Below, in pieces: positions 1-9,359 of a stretch of DNA of 64,000 nt. The translations under genes were made by a program, and so were the position numbers. The notes beneath the pieces were generated by a model, which had not been told where the DNA came from, made no database searches, and was given only the letters and a program-made list of their open reading frames with translations. The stretch is from assembly GCF_032917945.1 (NCBI RefSeq), contig NZ_CP136624.1, positions 2,790,001 through 2,854,000 of the forward strand. Reading direction: 5' to 3'. Source of the stretch: Bradyrhizobium sp. sBnM-33 (GTDB taxonomy: Bacteria; Pseudomonadota; Alphaproteobacteria; Rhizobiales; Xanthobacteraceae). Position 1 is the stretch's first letter. Each line of letters opens with the position of its first letter.

Positions 1-432
1 ACCAACTGAAACTTGCCGGGCGATCGGATCGAATTTTAGATTGCCAAACACAACGACGGGGGCTGTCATTTGCGTTGATCGCCTCAGAATGGCTCGCATC
101 CGAGCGATGAGTTCATCAGTAGACACGGGCTTGGGCAGAAAATCGTCTGCACCACCATTGAAAATGGCGATCCGCCTATCGAGATCATTGCGGCTGCTCA
201 TCACCATGGCAGGCATCAAATGTCCGTCGCGTCTCAACCGCTTCAGCCAGTCCAGGCCGTTTCCATCCGGTAGGGCCAACTCGAGCAGGAGAACGTCGTA
301 CTTGGCGTAGTCGAGAGCGGTCGCCGCCTCATCCAGCGTGCCCGCCACATCAACGGCGAAACCGCAATCCGAGAGCGCTCCTTGCACAGCGCGCGCAAGG
401 TCCGCATCATGATCAACCAGTAGCGTTCGCAT
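1..432 (-). CDS. OmpR/TctD-like response regulator (partial, runs off left edge) with Glu at the phospho-acceptor position
   Basis: The first 144 codons of a two-component response regulator are visible: a receiver domain (about residues 1-118) and the start of the linker to a winged-helix DNA-binding domain beyond the window. Receiver landmarks are the acidic start (LLVDHDADLA), the LALPDGNGL loop, MSSRND and the conserved lysine in FLPKPVS. The residue where the phosphorylated Asp should sit is Glu51 (codon at 280-282). The switch Thr/Ser position is Ser. The start is the ATG at 432 because the frame fits the family start MRTLLV; an overlapping ATG at 437 belongs to another frame. A Glu at this site can mimic phosphorylation in related proteins, so the protein may be locked on or phosphorylation-independent; that is inference. 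No partner kinase gene is visible in the window. Confidence 0.85.
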   Translation of the reverse strand, partial: MRTLLVDHDADLARAVQGALSDCGFAVDVAGTLDEAATALDYAKYDVLLLELALPDGNGLDWLKRLRRDGHLMPAMVMSSRNDLDRRIAIFNGGADDFLPKPVSTDELIARMRAILRRSTQMTAPVVVFGNLKFDPIARQVSVG

Positions 433-433
433 T

Positions 434-880
434 TCATTGCCTCTTCATGCCAAAACTACCAAGCAGATCACCGTCGACCATGAAGTCGGGCGAAATTGAG
501 TTCTCCAGCTTCAACGTAAACGTCGGGAGTCGGTACCGACTAAGAAGAGCAATGTTGCCAACGGCCAACATCGCTCCGCCCATTGAGAGCCGATTAGCAA
601 TTTCGGCCGTTTGCTGTGGATCGCATGCGTCCTTGACAGTCACCGTGGTCTTGATGTCGGGAACTAGGTCAGAATTAGTCAGAGCATTGAGCGCTGTGGC
701 AGGACCCTCGTGCATCTTCGCGCCAATCTCGGCAGTGCTTCCGGTCATCGGCTCGGCGAGCGCATTGCCAGCACGCGCAATCGAAACCAAAGCACAAGAG
801 AGAATGGCTGGATTGGCATCCGAACTGAACGAGACATTTCGAATCTCCCCATGTTGCCCTGACTCTGCGGTGAGTCTTGA
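434..880 (-). pseudogene. Remnant of a branched-chain amino-acid ABC transporter binding protein (LivJ/LivK type)
   Basis: The frame contains EPMTGSTAEIGAKM and VTVKDACDPQQTAEIANRL, which match the usual LivK pattern (GPMTG..A.FG.Q, then DDACDPKQAV..AN). A hydrophobic segment upstream in the same frame, SCALVSIARAGNALA, resembles a signal peptide. Only about 120-150 residues of an expected 370 or so remain. The C-terminal part is replaced by unrelated-looking sequence and the frame stops 2 bp before the response regulator start. It is most likely a truncated, non-functional periplasmic binding protein gene. Confidence 0.5.
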
Positions 881-1498
881 TATGCCATCGACCTGTGAGG
901 TCGTTTGGTCATAGCAAATGCAACCTTGAACGCGTGAAGACAGATCGCACCCCCGCAGCGGGCCGATGCTCTAGATGCCGCTAACATGGGACGAAACAAC
1001 CAATGCGCCGCGGGCTATGAAAGATTGTCTCGGTGGGCGGTGACGTGCATCGGGAGCGCGAGAAAACCCGGCATTTAGACAGATCCAACGCGCCCGCTTG
1101 GCTGCGGCCCATCTGGCACACCGAAGAATGGCGAGTCCGTCCCCGCAGCGGCGTAATCAGGCATGTGGTTCGGGTGGTTCCGCCGCCTGCATTCCACCTC
1201 TCGGGACGAACGGCGGCGGATACCGAACTTGGACTCAACTTCATTTCCCCTCTGACAACGGGAACGCGACGACAGCGAGTACTGCTCTTGAGCTCCTCGT
1301 GCTGTTGCAGCCTCAACTTGGCCGGCGCGGGTACCCCGTCCGGCGCGTAGGCTACGTTGCCAACAGGCTTTCGAGTGGACTGATCGAGGAGCGTGACGGG
1401 GTCGAGCGGTGTGGCCCTACGGGTTGGAGACATTCGCAATTCTTGTTACCTTGTCAGGAAGTGTTGCGCGCGACGCATTGTCGCGACTGGTGTCTGAA

Positions 1499-1530
1499 AC
1501 CCTACAATCTGACGCTACGTGCGATTCAAG
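1499..1530 (-). promoter_or_regulatory. MerR-type promoter/operator, copy 1
   Basis: Read leftwards there is a -35-like TTGAAT, a 19-bp spacer carrying a dyad (CACGTAGCGTCAG) and a -10-like TAGGGT. A 19-bp spacer with an internal dyad is the hallmark of MerR-family promoters. The core recurs at 1787, 7454 and 14740. Confidence 0.55.
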
Positions 1531-1786
1531 TCCCTTCGAGAGCTCGTTGCATGAATATTCTAAAAATCGCAGGCTTGCTGAAGCAGCCACCATGGGAAAT
1601 TGGATAAAAAGCACCGCGACGCATCAAAACAGCAAATCATCTTACGCGAACCAGAGGGCCTTCGCTGGCGCCGAGACTCATCATTCGTGGTTATCTGGAC
1701 GGAAAATCGATGCCTCTCATGCGGGTTTGAGACATTTCGCGCTTTTTGCTATCTGTCAGGACGTATTGTCGCGAGCTGTGTCGGAA

Positions 1787-1818
1787 ACACTACAATCTTA
1801 CGCTGCATACGATTTAAG
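1787..1818 (-). promoter_or_regulatory. MerR-type promoter/operator, copy 2 (degenerate)
   Basis: Same layout as the copy at 1499, with -35-like TTAAAT, a 19-bp spacer and -10-like TAGTGT. The dyad is weaker (ATGCAGCGTAAG), so it is probably decaying. Confidence 0.45.
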
Positions 1819-2967
1819 TCCTCCGAGAGCTCGTTGCGTGAAGATAAGCGGCCAACCCCCCTGACGCTCGATTCATACTCTCGTCCGACGTTTGCCGTCT
1901 TATATCCGGTGACGTCGTTCGTGCACCGACGAAAATTGATAAGCTCCTTCGCATGGGTGAGAGTTGCATCACTTCACCCGAGATAAGCAAGGGGCGCGAC
2001 GTTTCCTGACAGCTCACCACCATGTGTCCGAGCTATGGGCTCAATCGGTGCCCGGCATAGTTCTTCATGGCTCGCAACTTGGCGCATTTCCCAAAGCGCG
2101 TCGGTTACGCGCTTGACGGTGCGCTCGTCATCGGTGGCAATTGTCGAGGATCGTGGTTCCGCCCCTAGGCCCGTTCGAGCTGATTCAGGGTCCGGGCTGA
2201 TTCGGAAGCAGCGGATGTCAGAGCCAGCCATGAAGGCAGGCCGCCTCTCAAGAAGAGCGGCCAAGGTGCTGCGAGCTCATTAAAGTCATCACAATGAGTT
2301 TCTGGCGAGGGTGGTTGCGAACGATGGGCGCCACAATGAGGTAGAGTGACACGGGTTTAGGTCCATCGACGCGGGTACAACCAACGGCGCAGCCCGCGCA
2401 TCGCAGTCGCGCGCGTCCCAGCCCAGAGATCGGCGGGTCAGAGCGAAAGGCCGCGTTTGTGCCCAAGGGTCCAGTCAACGCTGCCGGGACCGGCTATGCC
2501 GCTCACGTAGTTGCTCAATTCGTGCTCGAGCGAAGGGGCGGGGCACGAGCTGAACCGAGAATGATGCCATCATGGCAAAGCGCCCCGAGGCGATCGACAA
2601 TCTTCGGCGATAGATCCCCCGCAATCTACCCACCTGCATCAGCGGGCAATACGCAAGGCCCATATCCTCGGCGAGACGGCTTCCGGTGTCGAGCTCACGG
2701 CGGCGCGGGCGCTCAACCTTGTAGCCGTGGCGGTGGGCAAGTCCAAGGTCTGCCAGCCCATCGATCAGCCGCTCGAGTGCCGCGCGGACCTCGGCAATAA
2801 GTAAGTTGAATTTCGCGATCGCCATTTCCTTTTATCCAAACTCATATTGCGCAGCGCATTTCCCGTGGGTGCCCCTGGTGCGAGCAAGCCTATGCCGCTG
2901 GGTGTGCGGTAAAACTTCCCCCCATGCGCCGCCCCGCTGACCCGAGATTGCAGCCCAAGCGCGTTCT

Positions 2968-5181
2968 TCAACCAGCTTCAGGATAAACACGAACGCGTGA
3001 GCCGCCGTCCGTTTCCAGCAACTCGGCCCTGTAAGGCACGCCGCGGATGTTGATATACGTCGGGCGCCCGGCTTCCGGCAAGAGGTGCTCCCCCTCTAGT
3101 GCACGGACAAGGTAAGGCGGAAGCCAGCGTTCGCGGTGCTGCCATCCCCCGCGGATAAGAAACCCAAGATCAGCTATGGGCTGCCGCGATGGCCCAGCTT
3201 CATTCATCGGCCTCGCGCGAGGATGATGGATGAGACGAACGTCCCTGTGCTCTCCCGGCCCAAACGTGGCCGAGTAATGCTCACCGTTGATCGCGAACTG
3301 GCTTGGGCCGAACTGGTTCGGCATGAGATTGATGTTACTCAGTACATCGATCAGGACGTCCGAGGCCGGTTGGGAGCCGTGGTGCCAACCCTCGCCGACG
3401 ATAGATCCGATATCCAGCCGCTCCTGAGGGGCCCCTGATGACCCAACGAACGACGGCGGTCTGGCGAGGTCAGGCGCCGGCACAGAGTGAGCGTCGTCAC
3501 GCAATTCATCCGGTGTGGGCGGATTCAAATTAACTAGCGGCTCAAGACCGCCGTAGACGTCTGACGAGGGACGCCTCGCAGATGATAGTGACGAGGGTTC
3601 TTGCATCTGCTCTCTAAACCAATCCCAAGCGCCCGCGCTCGGGGTGGCTGGCGTTGCCGGAAGCTCCTGAAGCGAGCGCGGTTGCGGGCCGCGGTGCGGT
3701 GTGAACGAGGATGACGCGGGTTCTTGCATCTGCTCCCTAAACCAGTCCCAAGCTCCCGCGCTCGGGGTGGCTGGCGTTGCCGGAAGCTCCTGAAGCGAGC
3801 TCGGCTGCGGGCCATGGTGCGGTGTGAATGTGGACGACGCGGGTTCTTGCATCTGATTCCTAAACCAATCCCAAGCTCCCTCGCTCGGGGTAGCTGGCGT
3901 TGCGGGAAGCTCCTGCGGCGACCCGGGCTGCCGAGCGCCTTCCCCGGCGAGCGGACGCGCGCTCTCAGGAGGAGGCAACCCCAGCGCTCTGTTCGCCTCG
4001 AGGACTTGCTGGTAGCGCCGAAGCCTGAGCAAATCGGCGTTAATTTTGGTGTCCGCGGTTTGGTTCCTATACTCCTCAACATCTTGGGCCAGCCCATTGT
4101 CATTCAGTCGGCCAGCCATGGCCCCTTTTTCGCGCGTTTGCAGCCAATCACTCAACCTGGAAAGGCGGCGAGCCTGTCTATCGACAGTCTCCGGCTCAAT
4201 CCTGCGTGTCGCCTTTTCCGCCGCGGCCCACATGTCGATGAGGGTTGCGTCTGCCGGATAAGGAGCCGAGCGCCGGATATCGGCTGACAAGGCCTTTCCG
4301 GCGCCGACGTCCCGGAGCTTTTTCAATGCCGCTTTGATGCGCCCGCTGCGATCCTTCGCATAGGTTTCCACATCATCATCCAACCCAGCTTCCAGCTCAG
4401 GGTTGCCAATTCGATCCGCGATTGATGGCCTCCTGTTCTGGCTAAGTCGGCCGCTCAAATGGCGCAGATCGGCTATCGCATTTTTGATGGTGCCGTCGCC
4501 CAGTACTTTGCCGGTGCCGTCGTCCCGGGTGACCTTGGCTTTGCTTTTGAAGTCCTCAAACAGCTCCTCGTCCTCCTCAGGGACCCCGCGTGTTCGGCCG
4601 GGCTGCTTGGCGTAATCCACGCGAAACTTCGTTGAAAAGACCTCTTGCTGAGCCGTGGAGCCGGACGGCTTTTCGCTGCGACTCGTCCCAAACGCCTTTC
4701 CGACACCTGACTTGATACGCGACCACAGTCCGCGATCCTTGCTGTTCTTCGTCTGAATCGCGGGCTGCTCCTCAGATGGCAAAGTGTAGCGCGCACTGCT
4801 GAACAAATCATCCCGCAAATTGGACTGCGGCGGTACTTGGGCCGAATCTCGAAAGTGAGCTCGGGGGATGTCTACGCTGTGGCGCGTGCTGCTGAACGAG
4901 GTGTCCCTCAGCCGGGAGTGTGGCGGCATCCGCACCGAACCGCCGAAGTCAGTGCGCCGGAGTCCTCCATCGCCTTTTGCGGGACTCTCATCAGGCGAAC
5001 TAGACGTTGCGGAGCTCTCATCAGACGAGTTGAGTTGTAACTCGTTCATCTGCTGCTCAAAGCTAGCTTGCTCCCTCGTGTTGCCCGATTGCTGCCCCGC
5101 GCGCGACTGTTGATAGTACGCTTGTGCGAATCCTTCCACATCAAAATCAAACAGGTTAAAATTGTTATTCGTTCGCTCCAT
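2968..5181 (-). CDS. Putative type III secreted effector, 737 aa, repeat-rich
   Basis: Probably secreted through the rhizobial type III system into plant cells; its target is unknown. A tts-box-like element lies about 220 bp upstream. The N-terminus is polar (MERTNNNFNLFDF) and rich in Ser, Gln and Asn, as in type III signals. Layout: a short duplicated motif (residues about 81-135, with LRD.SFSS and LRDDLFSS); two helical units at about 230-292 and 331-392 sharing a pattern of Leu-Ser-x-x-Leu and Asp-Val-Glu-x-Tyr; three 41-residue repeats at about 417-540 (core ELPATPATPSAGAWDWF); and two C-terminal modules at about 588-655 and 668-737 that also make up most of the protein at 24851-25435. 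No protease, kinase or ligase signature is visible. The C-terminal modules resemble, from memory, internal repeats of rhizobial NopD/Bel2-5-type effectors, but the cysteine-protease domain is absent. Confidence 0.75.
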   Translation of the reverse strand: MERTNNNFNLFDFDVEGFAQAYYQQSRAGQQSGNTREQASFEQQMNELQLNSSDESSATSSSPDESPAKGDGGLRRTDFGGSVRMPPHSRLRDTSFSSTRHSVDIPRAHFRDSAQVPPQSNLRDDLFSSARYTLPSEEQPAIQTKNSKDRGLWSRIKSGVGKAFGTSRSEKPSGSTAQQEVFSTKFRVDYAKQPGRTRGVPEEDEELFEDFKSKAKVTRDDGTGKVLGDGTIKNAIADLRHLSGRLSQNRRPSIADRIGNPELEAGLDDDVETYAKDRSGRIKAALKKLRDVGAGKALSADIRRSAPYPADATLIDMWAAAEKATRRIEPETVDRQARRLSRLSDWLQTREKGAMAGRLNDNGLAQDVEEYRNQTADTKINADLLRLRRYQQVLEANRALGLPPPESARPLAGEGARQPGSPQELPATPATPSEGAWDWFRNQMQEPASSTFTPHHGPQPSSLQELPATPATPSAGAWDWFREQMQEPASSSFTPHRGPQPRSLQELPATPATPSAGAWDWFREQMQEPSSLSSARRPSSDVYGGLEPLVNLNPPTPDELRDDAHSVPAPDLARPPSFVGSSGAPQERLDIGSIVGEGWHHGSQPASDVLIDVLSNINLMPNQFGPSQFAINGEHYSATFGPGEHRDVRLIHHPRARPMNEAGPSRQPIADLGFLIRGGWQHRERWLPPYLVRALEGEHLLPEAGRPTYINIRGVPYRAELLETDGGSRVRVYPEAG
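3596..3930 (-). repeat. Tandem 123-bp coding repeat inside the effector gene
   Basis: The motif TTGCATCTG recurs at 3601, 3724 and 3847, a period of exactly 123 bp (41 codons). The copies are nearly identical, so the array is recent or kept homogeneous, and its copy number may vary between strains. Confidence 0.9.
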
Positions 5182-5402
5182 GGCACCTCACATCCCACAG
5201 CAAAGCTCGTATCTGGCGTACGGTAGGGTGATCGAGTGAAAGCGGTGGAGCCTTCGGCCGAGATTCCGACTGTCGAAGCCTGAAGACAACTGACAACCAA
5301 CAATCGTTTGCCGCGACCGAGACCGCTCGCCACGCCCCTCCGATTCCGAGATCAAGCAATCGGGTGTTCATTTACTGATGACGTCGCCGTCTAGATATCG
5401 AG

Positions 5403-5447
5403 GTTCTCATGCTAGGAGAGTTACCTGATGAGAAGCTGACGAGTCTC
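5403..5447 (-). promoter_or_regulatory. tts box (TtsI binding site) for the 737-aa effector
   Basis: Read on the minus strand it contains CTCGTCAGCTTCTC followed by a region ending in CATGAGAAC. The same 45-bp layout, about 35 of 45 bases identical, lies upstream of the effector at 24851-25435. Rhizobial tts boxes share the GTCAG(C/T)TT core and drive type III effector genes under TtsI. The distance to the start codon is about 220 bp. Confidence 0.75.
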
Positions 5448-5663
5448 AGAAGGTCACAACGAGCTAATGGCGACCGCGTTGATTTCTCCAGAACTCTGTC
5501 GCGTACTCGCCACGTGATTTTTGGACCAAGCCACGCACGATGCCGTCCCGACACGAAGCGGGCAAACAGCCTTGCCAAGCGCTCGGACATTACGTCTGAA
5601 AGCAAGACGATCAGACTTGAAGAATTCTTGTATCGCGGGAATTCTCCACCTGTGGAGCCCGAC

Positions 5664-6350
5664 TCAAGACGACGGCTGTGGCATCACCATCAATTCGAGA
5701 TCGCGTAGCATGATGTAGTTCCGCCGGATCCACTGATGCAACTCGATGGAGGTATCCTTCTCTTTGCGCAGATATCCGGTGAACGAAAAGCTCAGTCGAT
5801 CGATGTAGGTCTTTAGAAATGCCGGTAGCGCTGAAAAGCGGAGTACGCGCGCGCCATGCATGGCTTCAGGTAACTCGCCGCGCAGCATGAATTCATTGTG
5901 GACGGTGATTAGCGCCCACGGCGGAATCCGCCACCGCAGCATCTCATAGCTGCGCGAGGAGGCGCGGTCGGTGCCGGCGACGAATAGGATGACGGGGGCG
6001 ACACGGCGGCGGAGCGCCTCCTTGATGAAGCCGATCTCCTCGCACATCTTGAAGAATTCATCAAAGGCATGGAAGCCGAGGTCGATTACCTTGGCCACCC
6101 GGTCGTGCAGGATAAGCCGGTCCATCAGCTGCATCTTGCCGTAGGTGTCGATCACATCCGCCGTCTCAGTGATGTTAGGCAGGTAATCGACCAGTGACGG
6201 CTCCTTCAGGTTGATGTCGAACGAGAGCGCAGTGCCGTTCTTCAGCAGCGAGAACTCGCTCATGAGGCGAGAGACGAGGGTATTGCCGACCTGCGGGATA
6301 GGAGAGCAGATGATGTAAACGGGCGTGGCTAACATTGCCAGTAATATCAA
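5664..6350 (-). CDS. Degenerate P-loop ATPase, partner of the upstream ParA-like gene
   Basis: A 228-residue protein beginning MILLAMLATPVYIICSPIPQ. The glycine-rich loop reads PQVGNTLVSRL, where a working Walker A would read VGKT; the lysine is Asn. The next strand, ALSFDINLKEPSLVDYLP, and a later ILFVAGTD fit a P-loop fold. The gene follows the ParA-like pseudogene (6396-7144) in the same direction. I recall similar gene pairs of unknown function in Bradyrhizobium genomes. With the lysine lost and the neighbour frameshifted, this copy is probably non-functional or at least unable to hydrolyse ATP normally. Confidence 0.6.
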   Translation of the reverse strand: MILLAMLATPVYIICSPIPQVGNTLVSRLMSEFSLLKNGTALSFDINLKEPSLVDYLPNITETADVIDTYGKMQLMDRLILHDRVAKVIDLGFHAFDEFFKMCEEIGFIKEALRRRVAPVILFVAGTDRASSRSYEMLRWRIPPWALITVHNEFMLRGELPEAMHGARVLRFSALPAFLKTYIDRLSFSFTGYLRKEKDTSIELHQWIRRNYIMLRDLELMVMPQPSS

Positions 6351-6395
6351 GCTAACTTCGTATGTGGTTCAGTCCTTCAATCGCCGAACGAGCGA

Positions 6396-7144
6396 CTATT
6401 TTTCGCCGCCGCGGGTCAGTGACTTGGCGCCGGCCAAGTCGGTCAAGTTAATGCGATCATATTCGCGCCAGACATTCGCGAGCCAGTGCCGAACATAGCC
6501 GCGCAGCACGAAGGAGTGGTTCGCGGCATCGTCGTGCCGATCCTTGTTGGCTACGAAGTTGACGAACGGGACGGAAGCAACTTCGACCTGCTCATAGGCC
6601 ATCTCGTTGAGCTTAGGGATCGTCAGCTCGGTCGCGTTCTTGATACGGTGGTATAGGAGTTGTAGGTCGACTCGTCCCACTGGAAGAATTGAGTGTCGTT
6701 GATGAAGTTCTTGAACAGAAAATACATTGCACCAGTCATGGAACTGGCGGTCTCGGCGATCTCGTCCCGGGAAGCGATGGATGATCCCAAGATGTGGAAT
6801 ACGGCAAAGGTGATCTGGCCGGACCGCGCGGCATCCAAAAAGCCGATGTCGCGCAAGGATGCCAGCGCCGGAGACAGCAAGCCTGCGCGGGCGTCGATCA
6901 CCGTGATGGATAACCCTGAGTTAAGTGTGTCGAAGATCTTCATCTGATCCGCAGTCGTGGTCATGTCGACGATCTCGGTCATCTCGGGATGGAAGCGCTT
7001 CAACGTTCCTCGCGGCGACTCAGTATCGAATGCGCGTGTCTGCACGTTATTGGTATTGAAATAGTCCAGAAGCGTTCGGGATACGGTCGTTTTGCCAACC
7101 CCACCCTTGTCCGCACCCACCACAATCACAACTGGCTTTGTCAC
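6396..7144 (-). pseudogene. ParA/MinD-like ATPase gene with a frameshift
   Basis: The first frame (6623-7144, MTKPVVIVVGADKGGVGKTT) has an intact deviant Walker A motif and a typical ParA-type start. Near 6640-6680 the reading frame is lost: the first frame stops at 6623, and the rest of the protein (HRIKNATELTIPKLNEMAYE onwards, ending RGGEK) continues in another frame down to 6396. Joined, the two frames give about 245 residues. The role in cells is unknown; ParA-type ATPases position DNA or protein complexes. Confidence 0.65.
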
Positions 7145-7453
7145 GGAATCCCCTTAAAGCACTCGCTACCGCCGACCGCGACGTGTGCAATCAGCAAATC
7201 TCTGCTTTGGATGCGAAGATGGCAGAAACAAGGGATAGTGGAATCTTTGACGCGTCACCAACGCGTGGTGGGGATTTCTTGATGCGAGGCCATCAGTGAC
7301 GGTGGGATACGGACGACTAGTTGCTGTGTGCGGTGTTCCACGTCAGGTTTGTGAACATGCGAACGAGCCGTTCTCGGAAAAAGCCGACTGCGGCGATTAT
7401 GACCGCGACCACCATCAGCGGTACATCGCCGTATATAGATGAGCATCAAACAG

Positions 7454-7485
7454 CTTGAATCTCACGTAGCGTCAGGTTGTAGGCT
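7454..7485 (+). promoter_or_regulatory. MerR-type promoter/operator, copy 3
   Basis: TTGAAT at 7455, a 19-bp spacer with the dyad CACGTAGCGTCAG, and TAGGCT at 7480. An ATG follows 16 bp after the -10 start (7496), so transcripts would have almost no leader. The peptide begins MTKATT, like the one behind the copy at 14740 (MLTKAI). Confidence 0.6.
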
Positions 7486-8841
7486 TGGAAGAACGATGAC
7501 CAAGGCTACCACGCAGGCGTCTATGGCTCATTTGAGCAATCAATTCGAGCGGCATGCCTTGCGAGGTCGACCTTCTCGCTTGCGGATGATGACCGATCAT
7601 TCGGGTACATCTTGTACAAGGATGGGAAGCGCTCTCGCCGGTTATTGGAATGATACTGAAAGCTGGCAAAGTCGCATGTGGCCTGGGGAGTGTCGGATGA
7701 TACGAATGCTGAATGCTTGGTGATGTAAGTTGCAATTGCGCAGGTCGCGCACCGCCCGCGCTGCGATCAAGCTACCAGAATCTCGCGAAGAGACGCGCTC
7801 CCGCTGCATAGGCAGTCGTGTCCGGCCGGGGTGCCGGCGTGGACCAGGCAACGTTCCTGTAAAAGGCCGCCGCAGATACTAACTGAGATTCGTGCCATGC
7901 TTCGAAGAAGACATCCGCGCCGGGATATCGTGGGGGTGCGCCACGACATGCAATGCGGTGAGCCAGCAGGCCTGAGGTCAGGCAGGTATCGAAGCGTGCG
8001 AGCGCATAGCTGCATGTATGTCGCGGCTTGATAACCCTCTGATTAAGGAAGTCGGGCTCAGAGCCCTTTCGTTCTTCGCATCATCATTCGGTCGACACTT
8101 CAACGATGGCCGAATACCGTAATGCAACGATCAGAATAGCCGCATGTTCGGGCGATGAAAGCGGAGCGCTTCAGGAGTTGAACAGCCAAAGTCTAGCATC
8201 GCTGGTGAATGGTTTCAGCAAGTGGCCGGAAGAGGCGGCCTCTCGCCAAGCCACGATCGCAATCGCGGGTGACGTCCTTCGCCCCGGCGACCGGCTCTCC
8301 CACTTTGATCAGCAGGACTGGCCGGCCGCTTACGGCTCACCTTCGGCTCTCTTCATCAGCGCGGATGCCCAGAGCGCGACGATGACCGCGGTCCTCAACA
8401 TGCGAACGCCGTCAGGTCGGAATCTCACTCGGCGACCGCGCCCCATGACATCGTCGTCGGATCCGACGTGTAGGGCTCGCTCAGAGCGCGTTTGAGGACT
8501 CGCCGCCAACAAACTTGGAGACGGCAACCGGCAAGCATCGGTGATGCGGCAGCCTGTACGGCCAACGCCAGCACCACTGGATGCCCCCGCCGCAAATTGC
8601 CAGATACCAGATCATGCTGCGATGCCGAGCGCCCTGGCCGTGAAGTCGCCAGAGGCAAGATGATCCCCGAGCAGGCATTCGAGTTCGGCACGAGACCCAG
8701 GGTCGTCGTTTAACGCACGTGTTGTCGTGGTCAGCCGTGTCCGGTTGAAGACGTAATTTCCAGGCCCGACACTACGCAGCTAGTAGTTGACGCGAAGCAC
8801 ATGGTGTGTCTTCTTCAAGCAGCCTCGCACAAAAGGTCTTG

Positions 8842-8857
8842 TGGCACGCCGATTGCT
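8842..8857 (+). promoter_or_regulatory. Sigma-54 (RpoN) -24/-12 promoter candidate
   Basis: TGGCACGCCGATTGCT matches the RpoN consensus TGGCACG-N4-TTGCW exactly. In Bradyrhizobium such promoters are activated by NifA. I found no clean TGT-N10-ACA NifA site upstream. The next convincing gene start is 500 bp downstream (9360), so this may be an orphan or chance match. Confidence 0.4.
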
Positions 8858-9359
8858 GGGAGACGGTGAAGAATCCGTCACGACAATGGCGGTATCGCAG
8901 GCACCGGCCCGGGAGTTTAGATGAGGCTTGCTCAGTTGATCCAAATCAATGCCATAACTGCTGTACTGTTGAGTGCTGGAGCGCCGATTGAAGCCACATC
9001 CGTCGTGGTGCCGCTGTCATTCGGCCAGCAGCGGCATTGGTCCTGTCGCGTCTGATCGTCGGCAGAGAGGCACATCCAGATCGCGCCTCGGTCGCGGCGA
9101 ACTGGGAGAGCCTGCCCTTCAGTGGCTTCGGAAATGGTCGTGAATGAGGCGCAGTGCACTACCTTCGTGGAGGGGGCGGCGAGCCGTTCCAGCAGATCGG
9201 CGGCTGGAGTTAAGATAGAGAGCTCGATTGGCGCGCAAGAGCTTTGAACCGAGAGAACGAAGTACATTTGCTGGCCGCGGCGCAGAACCACCCTGCGACA
9301 GTGGGCTGGGCGCCATGTTTGAAGCGGCTCGGTGACCATCGTGCCCCAGGAGAAAAAGG

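Larger units (their letters stand above)
1421..1843. repeat. Diverged direct repeat (1421-1558 and 1723-1843)
   Basis: Both copies begin with GGGTT(G/T)GAGACATT, pass through GTCAGGA and TGTCGCGA, and end in a shared run up to CGAGAGCTCGTTGC. Each copy contains one MerR-type promoter site pointing left. The copies differ by many substitutions and small indels, so this is an old duplication. Confidence 0.7.
883..2967. other. Gene-poor stretch with repeats; no convincing gene
   Basis: About 2.1 kb without a protein I can recognise. It holds a duplicated segment near 1421-1558 and 1723-1843 (listed separately) and short open frames with no family features. The longest, on the minus strand at 2475-2825 (starts MAIAKFNLLIAEVRAALERL), could be a small protein, but I do not recognise it. 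Confidence 0.5.
7145..9359. other. Gene-poor stretch; one MerR-type site and one sigma-54-like promoter
   Basis: About 2.2 kb in which no open frame shows a recognisable family. It contains the MerR-type promoter at 7454 with a following short frame starting ATG at 7496 (MTKATTQASM), and a sigma-54-like promoter at 8842. The last 20 bp hold the ribosome-binding site of the monooxygenase gene. Confidence 0.5.

Noticed and set aside
1995..2040. Possible tts box on the plus strand (GACGTTTCCTGACAGCTCAC)
   Set aside because: The start lacks the GTCAG core and no effector-like frame follows.
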